A stretch of DNA of 64,000 bases from Xanthobacteraceae bacterium 501b (GCA_000378025.1 KB899087.1:372001-436000); one strand, 5' to 3'. Shown: positions 15,501 to 24,107, counted from the stretch's first letter. The notes: a model not told the origin generated them from the sequence alone. Numbers and translations are program-made.

Positions 15501-16046
15501 TCAGCTGCCGCCCTCGATCTTCTTCTTCAGCTCGCCGAGGCCCGCCTTGTAGAGGCCCGTGACGGCGTTGACGGCGGCTTCGTCGTTCAGCTCCGGCGGC
15601 GGGTCGTTATTGGGGTAGCCGCGATAGAAGGCGCCGCGCCATTCGACTTCGGACTTGGCGCCGCCATCGGCCGGGGTGACGATGAGCCAGGAGGAGTAGT
15701 TCGTCACCGGCAGCACCGCGACGTCGACCTTGTCGATGCGGTACATCAGGGTCATCTTTTCCGGCTCGAACTTGGCGACCTCTTCCTCGACGGTAGCGCC
15801 GTTCTTCAAGGTGAGGGTGCGCTTGGCGCCGGCCGCATTGCCGCCCGTGCCTTCGGTCTTGGCGACCACCGGGATCCAGCTGCCATCCTGGAAATTGGAG
15901 ACGACGGCCCACACCTTTTCCGGCGGGGCGTTGATCTCGATCTTCTCGGAAATCTTCTGGCGGGTCGGGCCGTGCGCCGCCGCGGGGGGGAGCGTGGCGA
16001 GTAGGGAGGTGGCGGCCAGCGCCGCAGTCAACAGGTGAAGCTTCAT
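15501..16046 (-). CDS. Secreted SRPBCC-fold protein (MxaD-like)
   Basis: A 181-residue protein with a signal peptide (MKLHLLTAALAATSLLATLPPAAAHG). An in-frame ATG nine bases upstream (METMKLH) is possible, but GGAA precedes the chosen ATG. The mature region reads KISEKIEINAPPEKVWAVVSNFQDGSWIPVVAKTEG and later SSWLIVTPADGGAKSEVEWRGAFYRG, the helix-grip (SRPBCC/polyketide cyclase) fold. Periplasmic SRPBCC proteins of this kind include MxaD, a methanol-oxidation accessory protein. Together with the YVTN propeller gene downstream, this hints at a PQQ-dehydrogenase-associated function, but no dehydrogenase gene is present in the window. Confidence 0.7.
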   Translation of the reverse strand: MKLHLLTAALAATSLLATLPPAAAHGPTRQKISEKIEINAPPEKVWAVVSNFQDGSWIPVVAKTEGTGGNAAGAKRTLTLKNGATVEEEVAKFEPEKMTLMYRIDKVDVAVLPVTNYSSWLIVTPADGGAKSEVEWRGAFYRGYPNNDPPPELNDEAAVNAVTGLYKAGLGELKKKIEGGS

Positions 16047-16063
16047 CGTTTCCATCCCGGAAC

Positions 16064-16180
16064 CAGAGCACGTTCCGATCTGATTGCCTTGCAATCAGAT
16101 CGGTAAAACGTTCTCTATCAATAGTTTAGAGACTGATTCACCGATCAGGTTGATTCAACCTGATCGGATCAGGCTCTGGG
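16064..16180. repeat. Long structured intergenic repeat (family E, copy 3)
   Basis: Hairpin one has 13-base arms CCGATCTGATTGC (16075-16087) and GCAATCAGATCGG (16091-16103). Hairpin two has 13-base arms CCGATCAGGTTGA (16141-16153) and TCAACCTGATCGG (16155-16167). CAGAGC and GCTCTGG flank them. This is the clearest of the three family E copies. Confidence 0.8.
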
Positions 16181-16286
16181 TCATTCCGGACTTTTGCGTC
16201 CGTTGATCCGCAGTCTAGGGAGGGATTCGTCGTTCGTGAACTCTCCTGCGTGTGGAAAAGTCCCCGGCTCGAATTCTTTTCGGCTG

Positions 16287-18125
16287 TCAGGTGAATTCTT
16301 TGAGAATCTTAAGAAAGGCAGTGCCGAAGGCTTCCAGCTTGGCGGCGCCGACGCCCTTGACCCCGGCCAGCTCGGTGCGGGTGCGCGGGTGCTCCACCGC
16401 CATCTCCTCCAGCGTCTTGTCGGCGAAGACGACATAGGCCGGCACGTTGCGCTCCTTGGCGAGATCGCGCCGCAGCGCCTTGAGCTTGCCGAGCAGCGCC
16501 GTCTCCGCCGGGGCCAGTTCCGCCCCGCTGTCGGAGCGGGCGAAACGCTCGCGCGAGCGCTTGACCGGCGCGCGCAGGGTGAAGGCGCGGGTGCCGCCGA
16601 GCACGGCGAGGCCGATCTCGGTGAGGGTGAGGGCGCCAAAGCGGGTGGGGTCGGCGTGCAGCGCCCCGGTGGCGACCAGCTGGCGCAACAGAGCGCGCCA
16701 CTCGGTCGCCGGCTTGTCGCCGCCGGCGCCGAAACCGGCGAGCTTGTCATGGCCGCGCCCGCAGATCTGGTCGGTGCGCTGGCCGGTGACGACGCTGGCG
16801 AGATAGGCGGCGCCGAAACGCTCGCCGGTGGCGCGCACGAGGCGCAGCACCAGCTGGGCGTCGGCGCTGGCGTCGATTACCTTGGGCGGGTCGCGGCAGA
16901 CATCGCAGGCGCCGCAGGCCTTGGCGCGCTCGCCGAAATAGCCGAGCAGCACGGCGCGCCGGCAGGTGACGGCCTCGCAGAAGCCGACCATGGCGTCGAG
17001 CCGGCGGGCCTCCACCATCTTGCGCTCGGGCGGGGAGGGTTCCTCGTCGAGAAAGCGGCGGCGGGTGGCGATGTCGCCAGCGGAATAGAGCAGCAGCGCC
17101 TCGGCCGGCTGGCCGTCGCGGCCGGCGCGGCCGATCTCCTGATAGTAGGATTCCAGCGTGCCCGGCGCGTCGGCATGCAGCACATAGCGCACATCCGACT
17201 TGTCGATGCCCATGCCGAAGGCCACCGTGGCGACCATCACCACCCCGTCCTCGGCCAGAAAGGTCTCCTGGTTGGCGGCGCGGGCCTCCGCGCTCATGCC
17301 GGCATGGTAGGGCAAGGCGCGGATGCCGGCCGTGGAAAGCCGCTCGGCGGTCTCGTCCACCTTCTTGCGCGAGATGCGGTAGATGATGCCGGCCATGCCG
17401 GGGCGGGCGCGGACATAGCTCTCGATCTGCCGCGCCGGGTCCTTCTTGTCCTCGACGGCGATGAAGATATTCGGCCGGTCGAAACCGGAAACGAACACCC
17501 GCGCCTGCCCGCCGAACAGCCGCTCGACAATGTCGTCGCGGGTCGCCTTGTCGGCGGTGGCGGTCATCGCCACCAGCGGCAGGCCGGGGAAAAGCTCGCG
17601 CAGCCGGCCGAGGCCGAGATATTCATTGCGGAAGGAATGGCCCCATTGCGAGATGCAGTGCGCCTCGTCCACCGCCACCAGGCCCAGCGAGAAACGCGAC
17701 AGCGCGGCCAGCATGCGCTCGGTGAGCAGGCGTTCGGGGGCGAGATAGAGCAGGCGCACCTCGCCCGCCGCCACCCGGCGCCAGATCGCGACATTTTCCT
17801 CGCGGGATTTTCCCGAATGGATGGCCTCGGCGGCGACGCCCTGCAGCTTCAGCGCGTTCACCTGGTCGTCCATCAGCGCGATCAGCGGCGAGACGACGAT
17901 GGAGAGCCCGCCTTTCACCAGCGCGGGCAGCTGGTAGCACAGCGACTTGCCGGCGCCGGTCGGCATAACCGCCAGCGTCGGCACGCCGGCGAGGATGGAA
18001 TCGACGACCTCCTGCTGGCCGGGGCGGAAACGGTCGAAGCCGAATACCTCGGCCAGCCGCGCCCGCTTCGCCTCCTCGATGTGAGGCGGCAGGATGCCGT
18101 GCGATGAGGTGACGGGAATGTTCAT
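16287..18125 (-). CDS. recQ: ATP-dependent DNA helicase RecQ
   Basis: A 612-residue helicase. Motif I is MPTGAGKS (54-61), motif II AVDEAHCISQWGH, motif III AMTATADK, motif V/VI ATVAFGMGIDKSDVRYV and QEIGRAGRDG. Zinc cysteines follow (CRRAVLLGYFGERAKACGACDVC), then the RQC winged helix and a C-terminal HRDC domain (ERNVPAYVVFADKTLEEMAVEHPRTRTELAGVKGVGAAKLEAFG). It unwinds DNA 3'-5' in recombination and fork repair. The ATG at 18125 is chosen because the domain begins shortly after and longer frames run into low-complexity sequence. It is divergent from cbiB. Confidence 0.95.
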   Translation of the reverse strand: MNIPVTSSHGILPPHIEEAKRARLAEVFGFDRFRPGQQEVVDSILAGVPTLAVMPTGAGKSLCYQLPALVKGGLSIVVSPLIALMDDQVNALKLQGVAAEAIHSGKSREENVAIWRRVAAGEVRLLYLAPERLLTERMLAALSRFSLGLVAVDEAHCISQWGHSFRNEYLGLGRLRELFPGLPLVAMTATADKATRDDIVERLFGGQARVFVSGFDRPNIFIAVEDKKDPARQIESYVRARPGMAGIIYRISRKKVDETAERLSTAGIRALPYHAGMSAEARAANQETFLAEDGVVMVATVAFGMGIDKSDVRYVLHADAPGTLESYYQEIGRAGRDGQPAEALLLYSAGDIATRRRFLDEEPSPPERKMVEARRLDAMVGFCEAVTCRRAVLLGYFGERAKACGACDVCRDPPKVIDASADAQLVLRLVRATGERFGAAYLASVVTGQRTDQICGRGHDKLAGFGAGGDKPATEWRALLRQLVATGALHADPTRFGALTLTEIGLAVLGGTRAFTLRAPVKRSRERFARSDSGAELAPAETALLGKLKALRRDLAKERNVPAYVVFADKTLEEMAVEHPRTRTELAGVKGVGAAKLEAFGTAFLKILKEFT

Positions 18126-18241
18126 TCCGCGCGTGTTCGTCCGGTTAGGCGGGCATGGCGGCGCCGCGGGTCTTGATAGCGGTCGCGCGGGCGGAAATGG
18201 TGGTGCCGCACGGCCGGTGGATTCGTTTGCCCTGCAAGCGA

Positions 18242-18286
18242 GAGAATCACTTCCCACAGAATCACTTGCCAGAGAATCACTTGTGA
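18242..18286. repeat. Three tandem 15-base repeats with GAATC
   Basis: Units AGAATCACTTCCCAC, AGAATCACTTGCCAG and AGAATCACTTGTGAT lie end to end just before the cbiB start. Each carries a GANTC site (18244, 18259, 18274), and another GATTC lies near 18220. In one forward frame they would read ESLPT-ESLAR-ESLVM, continuous with CbiB, but the recognised CbiB domain begins after them. Confidence 0.8.
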
Positions 18287-19260
18287 TGAGCCTCGAACTT
18301 ACCCTTGGTTTAACCCTGGCGGCGCTGCTGTTCGAGGCCGCGTTTGGCTATCCCTCGTTTTTGCTCGCCCGGATCGGCCATCCGGTGATGTGGATCGGCC
18401 GGCTGATCGGCTGGCTCGACCGCCATGTCAACCGCGACGCCGCCGCCCCGCGCGAGCGGCGCCTCGCCGGGTTGGGGGCGCTGGTGGTGATCGTCGTGGC
18501 GAGCGGGACGGCCGGGCTGCTGCTGCAGGGCCTCGCGATGACGCTGCCGCTTGGCGTCCTACTGGCGGCGCTCGCCGGCTCCAGCCTGCTGGCGCAGCGC
18601 AGCCTCTACCAGTTCGTCGGCGCGGTGGCGGATGGGCTGGAGGTGAGCCTGGAGGAGGGGCGGCGGGCGGTCTCGCACATTGTCGGGCGCGACCCGGACA
18701 AGCTCGACGAGGCCGGGGTGGCGCGGGCGGCGATCGAGAGCCTGGCGGAGAACTATTCCGACGGGGTGGTGGCGCCGGCGCTGTGGATGGCGATTGCCGG
18801 ATTGCCGGGGGCGGCGATCTACAAGGGGGTGAACACCGCCGACAGCATGATCGGCCATCGCACCGCCCGGCATCTGCATTTCGGCTGGGCGAGCGCGCGG
18901 TTCGACGACCTGATCAACCTGCCGGCCTCGCGGCTTTCCGGCGCGCTGATCGTGGTGGGGGCGGTGTTCGTGCGCGGCGCCTCGCCCTGGCGGGCGATAG
19001 TGGCGATACGGCGCGACGCGGGCCGCCACCGCTCGCCCAATGCCGGCTGGCCGGAGGCGGCGATGGCCGGCGCGCTCGGCATCGCCATTGCCGGGCCGCG
19101 CCATTATGGCGGCACGCTTTCGGTGGACGGACTGATGGGCGCGGGCGGGCGCTATGAATGCACCGCCGCCGATATCCGCCGGGCGCTGGCGCTCTATCGC
19201 GCGGCGGATGCGGTGATGGTGGCGCTGGTGGCGGGGCTGGCGCTGGTGGCGTGGTGGTGA
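18286..19260 (+). CDS. cbiB: Adenosylcobinamide-phosphate synthase CbiB/CobD
   Basis: A 324-residue integral membrane protein. It attaches (R)-1-amino-2-propanol phosphate to the f side chain of adenosylcobyric acid. Family marks are IGHPVMWIGRLIGWLDR (residues about 33-49), ARAAIESLAENYSDGVVAPALWMAIAGLPGAAIYKGVNTADSMIGH and RDAGRHRSPNAGWPEAAMAGALG. Hydrophobic segments occur at about 3-20, 65-95 and 300-320. The ATG at 18286 directly follows the tandem repeats. It is the first gene of the cobalamin locus and is divergent from recQ. Confidence 0.92.
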   Translation: MSLELTLGLTLAALLFEAAFGYPSFLLARIGHPVMWIGRLIGWLDRHVNRDAAAPRERRLAGLGALVVIVVASGTAGLLLQGLAMTLPLGVLLAALAGSSLLAQRSLYQFVGAVADGLEVSLEEGRRAVSHIVGRDPDKLDEAGVARAAIESLAENYSDGVVAPALWMAIAGLPGAAIYKGVNTADSMIGHRTARHLHFGWASARFDDLINLPASRLSGALIVVGAVFVRGASPWRAIVAIRRDAGRHRSPNAGWPEAAMAGALGIAIAGPRHYGGTLSVDGLMGAGGRYECTAADIRRALALYRAADAVMVALVAGLALVAWW

Positions 19261-19279
19261 GGGGCACATAACCCTCGCG

Positions 19280-19386
19280 CCCTCATCCGCGGGCTTGACC
19301 CGCGGATCCAGCCTTTGCGTGGGAACTGAAGATCATTCGGGTCCGCTCCGGTCACTGGGTGCCCGGGTCAAGCCCGGGCATGAGGG
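19280..19386. repeat. Palindromic repeat family A, full copy overlapping cobQ end
   Basis: The left half is 19280-19318 (CCGCGGGCTTGACCCGCGG variant) and the right half 19353-19386. The cobQ stop codon (19368-19370, minus strand) and final residues PHARA are inside the right half. Confidence 0.85.
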
Positions 19387-20858
19387 ACATTCGCCGCGAT
19401 CGCCAGCAGCCGGTCGAGATCGACATGGCGTTCCAGATGCGCGGCCAGCGCGTCGAGCGTCGCCTCCACCCCGGCCTCATAGTCGAGGCCGCTCGGCGGC
19501 GCGCCGAGCGTCGCCAGCCAGTGCGCGCGCTGGCGGTCGTCCGTGAACAGGCCGTGGGCATAGGTGCCCATGACGCGCCCATCCGGGGACACAGCGCCTT
19601 CCGGCCCGGCGCCGTCGAGTTGCGCGAAGGGCCGGGCGCGGCCGGGGCCATCGGTGACGCCCATATGCATCTCATAGCCGGAAAACGGCGCGCCGCCGGC
19701 GGTGCCGGTGACCGCCACCAGCCGCTTTTCGCCTGACAGCACGGTGTCGACCTCGATGAGGCCGAGGCCGGGCACGCTGCCCGGCGGGCCTTCCACGCCC
19801 CCCGGGTCGGCCAAAGTGCGCCCCAGCATCTGGTAGCCGCCGCACAGGCCGAGCACCCGCCCGCCGCGCCTGATATGGGCGTAGAGGTCGATGTCCCAGC
19901 CCTCGCGGCGGAAGTCCTCAAGGTCGGCAATGGTGGATTTCGAGCCCGGCAGCAGGATGAGAGCCGCATCGGCCGGGAGCGGCGTGCCGGGGCGCACGCG
20001 CACCACCTCGACGCCGGGCTCGGCTTCCAGCGGGTCGAGATCGTCGAAATTGGCGATGCGCGGCAGCAGCGGCACGGCGATCCTCACCCGCGCTCCCGGC
20101 TTCGCCGGCGTCGGGGCGTCGAGCGCCAGCGCGTCCTCCGCCGGCAGGCGGCGGGCCTCGTGGAAGAACGGGATGAGGCCGAGCGCCTGCCAGCCGGTGC
20201 GGGCGGCGATCTCGTCCATGCCGGCGGCGAACAGAGTGGGGTCGCCACGAAAGCGGTTGACCAGAAAGCCGCGGATCATCGCCGCATCGTCCTCCGGCAG
20301 CACCGCCCTGGTGCCGACCAGGCTGGCGATGACGCCGCCGCGGTCGATATCGCCGATCAGGATGACGGGGACATTCGCCGCGCGGGAAAATCCCATATTG
20401 GCGATGTCATTGGCGCGCAGATTGATTTCGGAGGCCGAGCCGGCGCCCTCCACCAGCACGAGGTCGGCCTCCGCCTGCAGCCGGCCATAGCTGTCGAGCA
20501 CGGCGGCCATCAGCGCGGGCTTCAGCGCCTGGTAGTCCGCCGCCTTCGCCGTGCCCTGCGCCCGGCCCTGCACGATGACCTGCGCGCCCGTCTCGCTCTG
20601 GGGTTTCAAGAGCACCGGGTTCATGTGGACGGACGGCGCCACGCGCGCCGCGCGGGCCTGCAGCGCCTGCGCCCGGCCGATCTCGCCGCCGTCTTCGGTC
20701 ACGGCGGCGTTGTTCGACATGTTCTGCGGCTTGAACGGACGCACCTTCAGCCCGCGCAGGGTGAAGGCGCGGGCGAGGCCGGCGACAATCAGCGACTTGC
20801 CGACATCCGAGCCGGTGCCCTGGAACATGAGGGCGAGGGGAGAACGGGGGGCGGTCAT
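19368..20858 (-). CDS. cobQ: Cobyric acid synthase CobQ
   Basis: A 496-residue enzyme that amidates the b, d, e and g side chains of adenosylcobyrinic a,c-diamide using glutamine. The N-terminal P-loop fold has GTGSDVGKS (14-22) and [10 protein letters not shown]. The C-terminal class I-like amidotransferase has [17 protein letters not shown] and the nucleophile cysteine in [12 protein letters not shown]. Length is normal. Its ribosome site GGGGAGAGGG, seven bases before the ATG, is part of the B-type repeat at 20862-20970. Its C-terminal PHARA and stop belong to the A-type repeat at 19353-19386. Confidence 0.95.
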   Translation of the reverse strand: MTAPRSPLALMFQGTGSDVGKSLIVAGLARAFTLRGLKVRPFKPQNMSNNAAVTEDGGEIGRAQALQARAARVAPSVHMNPVLLKPQSETGAQVIVQGRAQGTAKAADYQALKPALMAAVLDSYGRLQAEADLVLVEGAGSASEINLRANDIANMGFSRAANVPVILIGDIDRGGVIASLVGTRAVLPEDDAAMIRGFLVNRFRGDPTLFAAGMDEIAARTGWQALGLIPFFHEARRLPAEDALALDAPTPAKPGARVRIAVPLLPRIANFDDLDPLEAEPGVEVVRVRPGTPLPADAALILLPGSKSTIADLEDFRREGWDIDLYAHIRRGGRVLGLCGGYQMLGRTLADPGGVEGPPGSVPGLGLIEVDTVLSGEKRLVAVTGTAGGAPFSGYEMHMGVTDGPGRARPFAQLDGAGPEGAVSPDGRVMGTYAHGLFTDDRQRAHWLATLGAPPSGLDYEAGVEATLDALAAHLERHVDLDRLLAIAANVPHARA

Positions 20859-20861
20859 GCA

Positions 20862-20970
20862 CCCTCTCCCCGTCGGGGAGAGGGATGGGGTGAGGGGCCT
20901 GTGGGCCGATCAACCGGGAGCCCCCTCACCGACCCGCTGCGCGGGCCACCTCTCCCCAATGGAGAGAGGA
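20862..20970. repeat. Palindromic repeat family B, full copy
   Basis: One end is CCCTCTCCCCGTCGGGGAG, and the other contains ACCCGCTGCGCGGGCC followed by CCTCTCCCCAATGGAGAGAGG. It lies between cobQ and the TM2 gene, and its first end supplies the apparent cobQ ribosome-binding site. Confidence 0.85.
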
Positions 20971-21009
20971 CAGGAAGGGTCGCACAGGACACTTCAATGC
21001 GGCGGGATA

Positions 21010-21234
21010 TCAGCCGCGCCGGGCTTCCAGATAGTCGACGCGGCGCTCCAGATTGGCTTCGCGCACCATGCCGGGAATGAGGAACAGATCGATGATCTGG
21101 CCGATGCCAAGCAGGCCGAGGGTCAGCAGCCAGAGCGCACCCGTCCAGTAGCGGCCGGTATAGAAACGCTGGATGCCGCACACGCCGATCAGGCCGAAGC
21201 ACCAGAACAGGTAGGCGATAGGGGTGGAACGCAT
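21010..21234 (-). CDS. TM2 domain membrane protein
   Basis: A 74-residue protein from the ATG at 21234. The sequence MRSTPIAYLFWCFGLIGVCGIQRFYTGRYWTGALWLLTLGLLGIGQIIDLFLIP is a TM2 domain: two membrane helices separated by a short polar turn (QRFYTGRYWTG). These are small bacterial inner-membrane proteins of unknown function. It sits between cobO and cobQ on the same strand but has no known cobalamin role; a passenger gene is likely. A longer upstream frame exists but begins with non-conserved residues. Confidence 0.8.
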   Translation of the reverse strand: MRSTPIAYLFWCFGLIGVCGIQRFYTGRYWTGALWLLTLGLLGIGQIIDLFLIPGMVREANLERRVDYLEARRG

Positions 21235-21357
21235 CGAAGCGTTTCTCCATGAAAGCATGACGCCGCAACACTCGGCGCTGTGTATCAGATAGGAATGTCG
21301 CCGCACAATTGCGAGATCGCCGCGTGCAAATTCTTGCAGCTTCTTGTGACGGGTGGA

Positions 21358-21978
21358 TCAAAACTCGATGCCCTTCTGCGCCTTCACCCCGGCTTTGAAG
21401 TGGTGCTTGACGAGGCCCATCTCGGTGACGAGATCGGCGGCCTCGATCAGCTCCGCCTTGGCGTTGCGGCCGGTGACGACGATGTGCAGCCCTTCGCGGC
21501 GGGCGCTGAGCGCCGCGACGACCTCGGGCAGCGGCAGATAATCGTAGCGCAGCGCGATGTTCAGCTCGTCGAGGATGAGTAGGCCGATGGCGGGATCGTC
21601 CATCATCTCCCGCACCTTGTCCCAGGCCCGGCGGGCGGCCGCGATGTCGCGGGCGAGGTCCTGCGTCTCCCAGGTGAAGCCCTCGCCCATGGAGTGCCAT
21701 TCCACGCGCGGGCCGAAGCTTTCCAGCGCGCGGCGCTCGCCCGAATCCCACGCGCCCTTGATGAACTGGACCACGCCGACCTTGGCCCCATCAGGCTGGC
21801 CGAGCGTGCGCAGAGCGAGGCCGAAGGCGGCGGTGGATTTTCCCTTGCCGGGGCCTGTATGGACGATGAGCAGGCCCTTCTCTACGGATTTTTCCGCCAC
21901 TTCCGCGTCCTGCACCGCCTTGCGCTTTTCCATCTTGGCGCGGTGGCGGGCGGCTTCCTCGGGAGATATCTCGGTCAT
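21358..21978 (-). CDS. cobO: Cob(I)yrinic acid a,c-diamide adenosyltransferase CobO
   Basis: A 206-residue enzyme that adds the 5'-deoxyadenosyl group from ATP to the cobalt. The CobA/CobO-type P-loop is HTGPGKGKSTAA (40-51). LILDELNIALRYDYLPL and VVTGRNAKAELIEAADLVTEM follow in the family order, ending KAQKGIEF. It shares one base with the cobU stop (TGATG), so the two genes are translationally coupled. Confidence 0.95.
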   Translation of the reverse strand: MTEISPEEAARHRAKMEKRKAVQDAEVAEKSVEKGLLIVHTGPGKGKSTAAFGLALRTLGQPDGAKVGVVQFIKGAWDSGERRALESFGPRVEWHSMGEGFTWETQDLARDIAAARRAWDKVREMMDDPAIGLLILDELNIALRYDYLPLPEVVAALSARREGLHIVVTGRNAKAELIEAADLVTEMGLVKHHFKAGVKAQKGIEF

Positions 21979-22481
21979 CACTTCACCTTCATCGGCAGGC
22001 CGGCGACCACGAAGATCACGCTGTCGGCACGGGCGGCGACCGCCTGGTTGAGCCGGCCCTGCGCGTCGCGGAAGCGGCGGGCCAGCGCGTTGTCGGGCAC
22101 GATGCCGAGCCCGACCTCATTCGACACCACGAAGACCGGCCCCTCATGGCTGGCGAGCGCCTCGACCAGCGCGGCGCACTCGCTGGCGAGGTCGGCCTCC
22201 GCCAGCATCCGGTTGCTGAGCCAGAGGGTGAGGCAGTCCACCAGCACCGGCCGGCCGGGCGGCAACGTGCGCAAGGCGTCGGCAAGCTCGTGCGGGGCGT
22301 CCAGCGTCTGCCAGCCCGCGCCGCGCCGGGCGCGGTGCAGGGCGATGCGCTCTTCCATCTCGCTGTCCCAGGCCTGCGCGGTGGCGATGTAGCTCCAGGG
22401 CGGGGAAAAGCCTGAGATGAGGCCCTCGGCATAGGCGCTCTTGCCGGAGCGGGCGCCGCCGAGGACGAGGGTCAGCGCCAT
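21978..22481 (-). CDS. cobU: Adenosylcobinamide kinase / guanylyltransferase CobU (CobP)
   Basis: A 167-residue bifunctional enzyme that phosphorylates adenosylcobinamide and then adds GMP. The P-loop GGARSGKS (8-15) is followed by SYIATAQAWDSEMEERIALHRARRGAGWQTLD, then VDCLTLWLSN and FVVSNEVGLGIVP, all diagnostic. It is called CobP in Pseudomonas denitrificans nomenclature. It is the first gene of the minus-strand unit cobU-cobO, divergent from the riboswitch-controlled cobW operon, so a shared promoter region lies in 22482-22630. Confidence 0.95.
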   Translation of the reverse strand: MALTLVLGGARSGKSAYAEGLISGFSPPWSYIATAQAWDSEMEERIALHRARRGAGWQTLDAPHELADALRTLPPGRPVLVDCLTLWLSNRMLAEADLASECAALVEALASHEGPVFVVSNEVGLGIVPDNALARRFRDAQGRLNQAVAARADSVIFVVAGLPMKVK

Positions 22482-22633
22482 GGAGCGGGGGCCGGGGCAA
22501 AGCGAGGCGTCATCGTCGTCGGCTCCTGTCGTCGGCTGCGGGCGAGCGGCGGACTATAGCCGGGGCGCATCGCCGGGCAACCGGCGCCGTCCGGTTTGAC
22601 TTTGCCGGCCAAGCCTCCTTAAGTGGCCGCGAC

Positions 22634-22814
22634 CGTCGGTTTCCTCCCGCCAGGGAGGGACGAAGAGGGAATGCGGTGCGGGGCGCTTTCAGGCCCCCAA
22701 TTCCGCGGCTGCCCCCGCAACTGTGAGCGGCGAGCCTCAGCCGGAAGCCACTGGAGACCTCTCCGGGAAGGCGGCGACGAGGCAGCGACCCGCGAGCCAG
22801 GAGACCTGCCGGTG
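22634..22814 (+). ncRNA. Cobalamin riboswitch
   Basis: The conserved blocks appear in order on the plus strand: AGAGGGAATGCGGTGC (around 22664), the GCCCCCGCAACTGT junction (22711-22724), GCCACTGG, CGGGAAGGCGGC, GACCCGCGAGCCAGG and GAGACCTGCC (the B12 box, ending 22810). This is the AdoCbl-type aptamer. Its position, about 130 bases before cobW and on the same strand, means it should repress cobW-N-G-H-I-J when cobalamin is plentiful. I did not resolve the expression platform. The 150 bases before it (22482-22633) should hold the cobU and cobW promoters. Confidence 0.95.
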
Positions 22815-22943
22815 GTCCGGTCGTGCGTGCCGGCGGGGTGCCCGGCAGACAGGCAGAGCCGTGCTGAGGCGCGCGGCTTCGCGCGGAAGCTCCTTTCCGC
22901 GACCGACGCATCCCGCGATTCCTGAGCTTCGTGGAGATGCCGC

Positions 22944-24008
22944 ATGCCGACCCAATCCCGCCCCGCCGCGCTTGATCGTGTTCCCTGCACCATCGTCACC
23001 GGCTTCCTCGGCTCGGGTAAGACCACCCTCATTCGCCATGTGCTGGAGAATGCCGGGGGGCGGCGCCTCGCGGTGATCGTCAACGAGTTCGGCGATGTCG
23101 GCATCGATGGCGAGATATTGAAGGGCTGCGGCGTCGAATCCTGCCCGGAGGAAAACATCGTCGAGCTGGCCAATGGCTGCATCTGCTGCACCGTGGCGGA
23201 TGATTTCGTGCCGGCGCTCGACGCCATCCTCGCCCTGGAGCCGAAGGTCGACCACATCCTGATCGAGACCTCCGGCCTCGCGCTCCCCAAGCCGCTTGTG
23301 CAGGCCTTCCACTGGCCGGCGATCAAGAGCCGGGTGACGGTGGACGGCGTGGTGGCGGTGGTGGATGGCGAGGCGCTGGCGTCGGGCCGCGTCGCGCACG
23401 ATCACGACGCGCTTGCCGCCCAGCGCGCGGCCGATGACAGCCTCGACCATGACGACCCGATCGAGGAAGTGTTCGACGACCAGATCGCCTGCGCCGACCT
23501 TGTCCTCCTCACCAAGGCCGACCTGATCGACGCCGCCGGGCAGGCCAAGGCCCGCGCCGCGCTCGACGCCGAGCTGCCCAAAGGCGTGCGTGTGGTGAGC
23601 GTGACCGAGGGGCGGATCGACCCGGCGCTGCTGATGGGACTCGGCATCGGCACCGAGAACGACATCGAGAACCGCAAGACGCATCACGACAATGAACTCG
23701 ACCACGACCATGACGATTTCGACAGCTTCGTCGTCGAAGTGCCTGAAATCACCGATCCGGCCGAGTTTGCCGCCCGGGTGGCGCGGGCGGCGGAGGAGGC
23801 GGATGTGCTGCGGGTGAAGGGGTTCTTGCCCGTCGCCGGCAAGTCGATGCGGCTGCTGGTGCAGGCGGTGGGCCCGCGCGTGGCGCACCATTTCGACCGG
23901 CCCTGGGGCGAGGGCGCGCGCACCGGCCGCCTCGTCGCCATCGGGCTGAAGGGGCTGGACCGGGCGAAGGTGGAAGCGATCCTCGCCGGGGAGAGCGTGG
24001 CGGCGTGA
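22944..24008 (+). CDS. cobW: CobW family GTPase metallochaperone
   Basis: A 354-residue G3E-family GTPase. Walker A is GFLGSGKT (20-27), the metal-site motif GCICC lies at 78-82, and the guanine-specificity motif is TKADL in VLLTKADLIDAAG. A His/Asp-rich stretch (HHDNELDHDHDD, about 235-246) and the CobW C-terminal domain follow. CobW is thought to deliver cobalt to the CobNST chelatase. Zinc-chaperone relatives exist, but the riboswitch upstream and cobN downstream settle the cobalamin role. GGAG precedes the ATG. Confidence 0.93.
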   Translation: MPTQSRPAALDRVPCTIVTGFLGSGKTTLIRHVLENAGGRRLAVIVNEFGDVGIDGEILKGCGVESCPEENIVELANGCICCTVADDFVPALDAILALEPKVDHILIETSGLALPKPLVQAFHWPAIKSRVTVDGVVAVVDGEALASGRVAHDHDALAAQRAADDSLDHDDPIEEVFDDQIACADLVLLTKADLIDAAGQAKARAALDAELPKGVRVVSVTEGRIDPALLMGLGIGTENDIENRKTHHDNELDHDHDDFDSFVVEVPEITDPAEFAARVARAAEEADVLRVKGFLPVAGKSMRLLVQAVGPRVAHHFDRPWGEGARTGRLVAIGLKGLDRAKVEAILAGESVAA

Positions 24009-24029
24009 GTGAACCTGCCCCACAGCACC

Positions 24030-24077
24030 ACGTCATCCTGAGGTGCCCGGACCTTGTCCGGGCCTCGAAGGATGCTC
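24030..24077. repeat. Palindromic repeat family D (CATCCTGAGG / CGAAGGATG)
   Basis: A hairpin whose outer arms CATCCT/AGGATG surround GCCCGGAC and GTCCGGGC. Located just after cobW; a related pair is at 50203-50306. Confidence 0.7.
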
Positions 24078-24107
24078 GTTGCGCGCGGTTTGGCCACCGG
24101 AACAGGC

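Noticed and set aside
18242-18286. Possible CRISPR fragment
   Set aside because: Only three 15-base units with no spacers; it is a tandem repeat.
22944-24008. CobW gene as a zinc chaperone or nitrile hydratase activator
   Set aside because: The cobalamin riboswitch and the downstream cobN-G-H-I-J genes fix the cobalamin role.
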